Source of the DNA: Erysipelotrichaceae bacterium
GTDB taxonomy: Bacteria > Bacillota_I > Bacilli_A > Erysipelotrichales > Erysipelotrichaceae
NCBI GenBank assembly: GCA_017419065.1
Contig: JAFOMB010000181.1
Coordinates: 1 to 7,016 of the forward strand
Length of the DNA stretch: 7,016 nt
Reading direction: 5' to 3'
The stretch's first letter is position 1. Every line of letters begins with the position of its first letter. This document shows positions 6,325-7,016 of this stretch, piece by piece. Under the pieces are notes generated by a model that saw nothing but the letters and a program-made list of their open reading frames with translations, was not told the origin of the DNA and ran no database searches. The position numbers and the translations under genes are program-made.

Positions 6325-7016
6325 ATGACAAAGAAAGAAGCTCTCAAGGTCTATCAGGAAACAAGAAAGAAGATCAATGCCTATTATCTTCTGATGGCTA
6401 CAGCCTCCTTTGACCGCCTCACGATCGCTCCGAAGAAGGGAAGCAAAGTCCGCAATGAAGCTCTGGCCTTCATTGACGGCGAACTGTTTACGCTGATGAG
6501 TGATCCGGCGTATGTGGATGCCGTCGTCTTCCTCAGTAAGCAGGAACTGAAGGATCCGTTAAAGAGAGATGTCTATCTCACCATGAGATCTTTAGACTCC
6601 CTTTTAAAGTTCTCCAAGGAGGAACAGATGGCCTATTCTTTAGCCCAGATGGAATCCAATGAAGTCTGGCAGAAGGCCAAGAATGAAGATGACTATGCCT
6701 CCTTTGAACCGCATCTGAAGAAGATGTTTGAGATGACGATCGAGAGATCGAAGAGAAGAGATCCGAAGAAGGATCCGTACGATGTCTGCCTCGATGACTT
6801 TGAGGAAGGGATGAGACAGAAGGACTATGACCGCTTCTTCTTCCTCATCAGAAAAGAACTGGTCCCTCTGATCAAGGAGATCGAGAAGAGACAGGATCAG
6901 ATCGATGATTCCTTCTTATATCTCTACTATCCGAGAGAGAAACAGGAGGCCTTCCAGAAGGAGCTCCACAAGTATCTGGGCTTTGATCCGTCCTGGGGCT
7001 GCATGGGTGTCTCCGA
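6325..7016 (+). CDS. M32 family (carboxypeptidase Taq type) metallocarboxypeptidase, N-terminal part
   Basis: This is the start of a zinc carboxypeptidase that removes C-terminal residues from peptides, probably in the cytoplasm since no signal peptide is present. The window ends after 230 complete codons, with no stop. Family members are about 500 residues, so less than half is seen. Recognisable parts are ATASFDRLTIAPKKG (26-39; the family usually reads WD here), LAQMESNEVWQKAKNEDDYASF (helices near 106-127), DPYDVCLDDFEEGM (150-163), the ELVPLIKEI helix (178-186) and GFDPSWGCMGVS (219-230). The last leads into the family's conserved HPF motif, just beyond the edge. The zinc-binding HEXXH and later catalytic motifs are outside the window, so activity cannot be judged. 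The good Shine-Dalgarno and the N-terminal helix support the start. No promoter was seen in the 42-base gap, so it may be read with the channel gene or from a promoter inside that gene. Confidence 0.88.
   Translation, partial: MTKKEALKVYQETRKKINAYYLLMATASFDRLTIAPKKGSKVRNEALAFIDGELFTLMSDPAYVDAVVFLSKQELKDPLKRDVYLTMRSLDSLLKFSKEEQMAYSLAQMESNEVWQKAKNEDDYASFEPHLKKMFEMTIERSKRRDPKKDPYDVCLDDFEEGMRQKDYDRFFFLIRKELVPLIKEIEKRQDQIDDSFLYLYYPREKQEAFQKELHKYLGFDPSWGCMGVS

Noticed and set aside
1..7016. Apparent abundance of GATC sites
   Set aside because: Most arise from favoured codon pairs such as GAG-ATC, AAG-ATC and GAT-CTC. No clustering like that of an origin was seen.
1..7016. Defence island or single multi-gene system linking the SNF2, channel and peptidase genes
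   Set aside because: SNF2 proteins occur in some defence systems, but here there is no nuclease, methylase or other partner in view. Two hairpins separate the genes, and an M32 peptidase and MscS channel are ordinary cellular functions.

Overview
The window holds three protein-coding genes, all on the + strand, with short gaps of 69 and 42 bases between them. The first is cut by the left edge and the third by the right edge. There is no sign of rRNA, tRNA, CRISPR, insertion sequences, phage genes or an origin. Base composition is balanced by eye. Codon choice is strongly skewed to ATC, GTC, CTC, AAG, GAA, CCG and AGA/AGG. The two visible stops are TAA and tryptophan is TGG, so the standard code applies. 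The gene families and the AT-rich spacers suggest a low-to-moderate-GC Firmicute (Bacillota), possibly Erysipelotrichales. That placement is inference from style, not proof.

Layout. (1) Bases 1-3441 encode a bacterial SWI2/SNF2 ATPase. An N-terminal SWIM zinc finger (CxC-x8-CxH) sits on the window edge and a second SWIM-like cluster (CxxC-x14-CxH) follows. After a long SNF2-associated middle region comes a complete two-lobe helicase core. A strong intrinsic terminator starts within its stop codon. (2) An AT-rich gap carries a plausible extended -10 promoter. Bases 3511-6282 then encode a 923-residue MscS-family channel. Its pore module is preceded by two membrane-anchored, extracytoplasmic Cache-like sensor domains that are visibly copies of each other. 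(3) After a GAAA-capped hairpin with only a short T run, and a good Shine-Dalgarno, bases 6325 to the end encode the N-terminal 230 residues of an M32 (carboxypeptidase Taq) metallopeptidase.

The three genes do not form an obvious pathway. The hairpins suggest separate or partly separate transcription units; the weaker second hairpin leaves room for read-through from the channel gene into the peptidase gene. The most interesting object is the channel. Its tandem duplicated sensors suggest gating modulated by an external ligand as well as by tension, which is a hypothesis. The second most interesting is the doubled zinc-binding N-terminus of the SNF2 protein.
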